From Kiritimatiellia bacterium (GTDB taxonomy: Bacteria; Verrucomicrobiota; Kiritimatiellia; SLAD01): a stretch of 7,198 nt of DNA. Shown here piece by piece: positions 6,794 through 7,198 of the stretch. The first letter of the stretch is position 1. The number at the start of each line of letters is the position of its first letter. The DNA lies in NCBI GenBank assembly GCA_007127595.1, contig SKZA01000304.1:1-7198 (forward strand). Direction: 5' to 3'. A program made the position numbers and the translations under genes. The notes beneath the pieces were generated by a model. That model saw only the letters and a list, made by a program, of their open reading frames with translations. It searched no databases and was not told where the DNA came from.

Positions 6794-7198
6794 AGGAACC
6801 GATCCTCTCCACGGCCGGGCCCGAAATCCAACAGGTCCGGGCGCAACCGTTCTTCCGCATTCAGAATGATCACTTCGAGATCCGGGGAAACCGCGACCAC
6901 GTATTTGCGCACGGGCATCAGGGCGCGGCGTAACGAGTCCAGATACAGGCGCGATGTGTAAACCCGCGGCAATTCCTCGTGAATCGCCAGGCGCGTCATG
7001 AACAAGTCCGCGTCGGCCTGAGCCGTGTCCACGCGACGCGCCCGGTCCGCGCGCGCCAGCCAACCCAATTCGTCGGCCTCCGCGTGGGCGAGAGGGAGTA
7101 TCCGGTTTTCGTAGGCGCGCGCTTCGAGCACGGACGTTTCCCGTTCTTCAAGGGAGCCGATGACCGATTCGAAGGCCGGAGCCACCGGAATGGGCGGA
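6790..7198 (-). CDS. hflK: HflK-type SPFH/band 7 protein, C-terminal part (5' end beyond the window)
   Basis: Only the last 135 residues are visible; the frame is open to the right edge, so the start and the membrane segment lie outside. A GTG at 7185 could be read as a start, but the frame stays open upstream of it (Pro-Pro-Ile-Pro), which fits the interior of a longer protein. The visible part begins with a P-x-x-V-x-x-A-F-x-x-V-I stretch, then an Ala/Glu/Arg-rich helix (about residues 15-60), then a Y-x-x-R-L-Y-x-x-x-L-x-x-x-L segment near 78-90. That order matches the end of E. coli HflK as I recall it. HflK and HflC form an inner-membrane SPFH complex that in E. coli surrounds and modulates the FtsH protease. 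Its TGA overlaps the ATG of the next gene, itself HflC-like, giving the classic hflK-hflC order. Another SPFH subfamily is possible because the SPFH core is not visible. Confidence 0.8.
   Translation of the reverse strand, partial: PPIPVAPAFESVIGSLEERETSVLEARAYENRILPLAHAEADELGWLARADRARRVDTAQADADLFMTRLAIHEELPRVYTSRLYLDSLRRALMPVRKYVVAVSPDLEVIILNAEERLRPDLLDFGPGRGEDRFL
6804..6810 (-). promoter_or_regulatory. Ribosome binding site of hflC
   Basis: On the minus strand this reads GGAGAGG, with 10 nt between it and the ATG at 6793. It lies inside the end of hflK. It supports the 296-residue start rather than the much longer upstream extension of the frame, and shows that hflC can load ribosomes itself as well as by coupling through the ATGA overlap. 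Confidence 0.6.

Noticed and set aside
6794..7063. Upstream extension of the hflC frame giving a 386-residue protein
   Set aside because: The extra 90 residues overlap the conserved end of hflK, are Gly/Arg/Pro-rich with no SPFH character, and would bury the membrane anchor inside the protein. The ATG at 6793 has a ribosome site and the ATGA overlap.
6790..7185. The GTG at 7185 as a true start of a small 131-residue protein
   Set aside because: The frame remains open to the right edge and the residues before the GTG continue the HflK-like alignment, so this is the C-terminus of a longer protein.

Overview
The window holds one tightly packed block of seven genes, all on the minus strand, so transcription runs from the right edge to the left edge. 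In order of expression they are: the C-terminal end of an HflK-type SPFH protein (partial at the right edge), a complete HflC-type SPFH protein, a second HflK-like SPFH protein, a P1B-type heavy-metal ATPase without an N-terminal metal-binding domain, an ABC-2 exporter ATPase, its membrane permease with a large extracytoplasmic insert, and the first 150 residues of a membrane-anchored, TPR-like protein of unknown function (partial at the left edge).

The layout is that of a single operon. Four of the six junctions are ATGA overlaps, where the start codon of the next gene shares bases with the previous stop. The other two gaps are 10 nt (7 nt if a GTG start is used) and 27 nt. I see no intergenic space large enough for an internal promoter, no terminator, and no RNA gene, mobile element, repeat array or CRISPR. 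The operon promoter and the start of hflK lie beyond the right edge, and the end of the TPR-like gene lies beyond the left edge. No stretch over 300 bases lacks a gene.

The DNA is moderately GC-rich (about 55-60% by eye) with ordinary bacterial start codons and a mix of strong and missing Shine-Dalgarno sites. From memory, a set of several SPFH proteins with a P-type ATPase, an ABC-2 exporter and this type of TPR-like protein recalls gene clusters of the Planctomycetes-Verrucomicrobia-Lentisphaerae group and of uncultured relatives such as Hydrogenedentes. I could not test this, so the taxon is a weak inference.

Functionally, everything visible is a membrane or membrane-attached protein. The SPFH proteins would form a large scaffold or cage in the inner membrane, the P-type ATPase would move a metal ion, and the ABC pair resembles NosFY-like exporters linked to maturation of extracytoplasmic metalloenzymes. 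No ftsH, hflX or hfq is present inside the window. A reasonable but unproven reading is a dedicated envelope machine that couples metal export, and perhaps assembly of an extracytoplasmic (metallo)protein, to an SPFH membrane platform. This assembly is the most interesting thing in the window.
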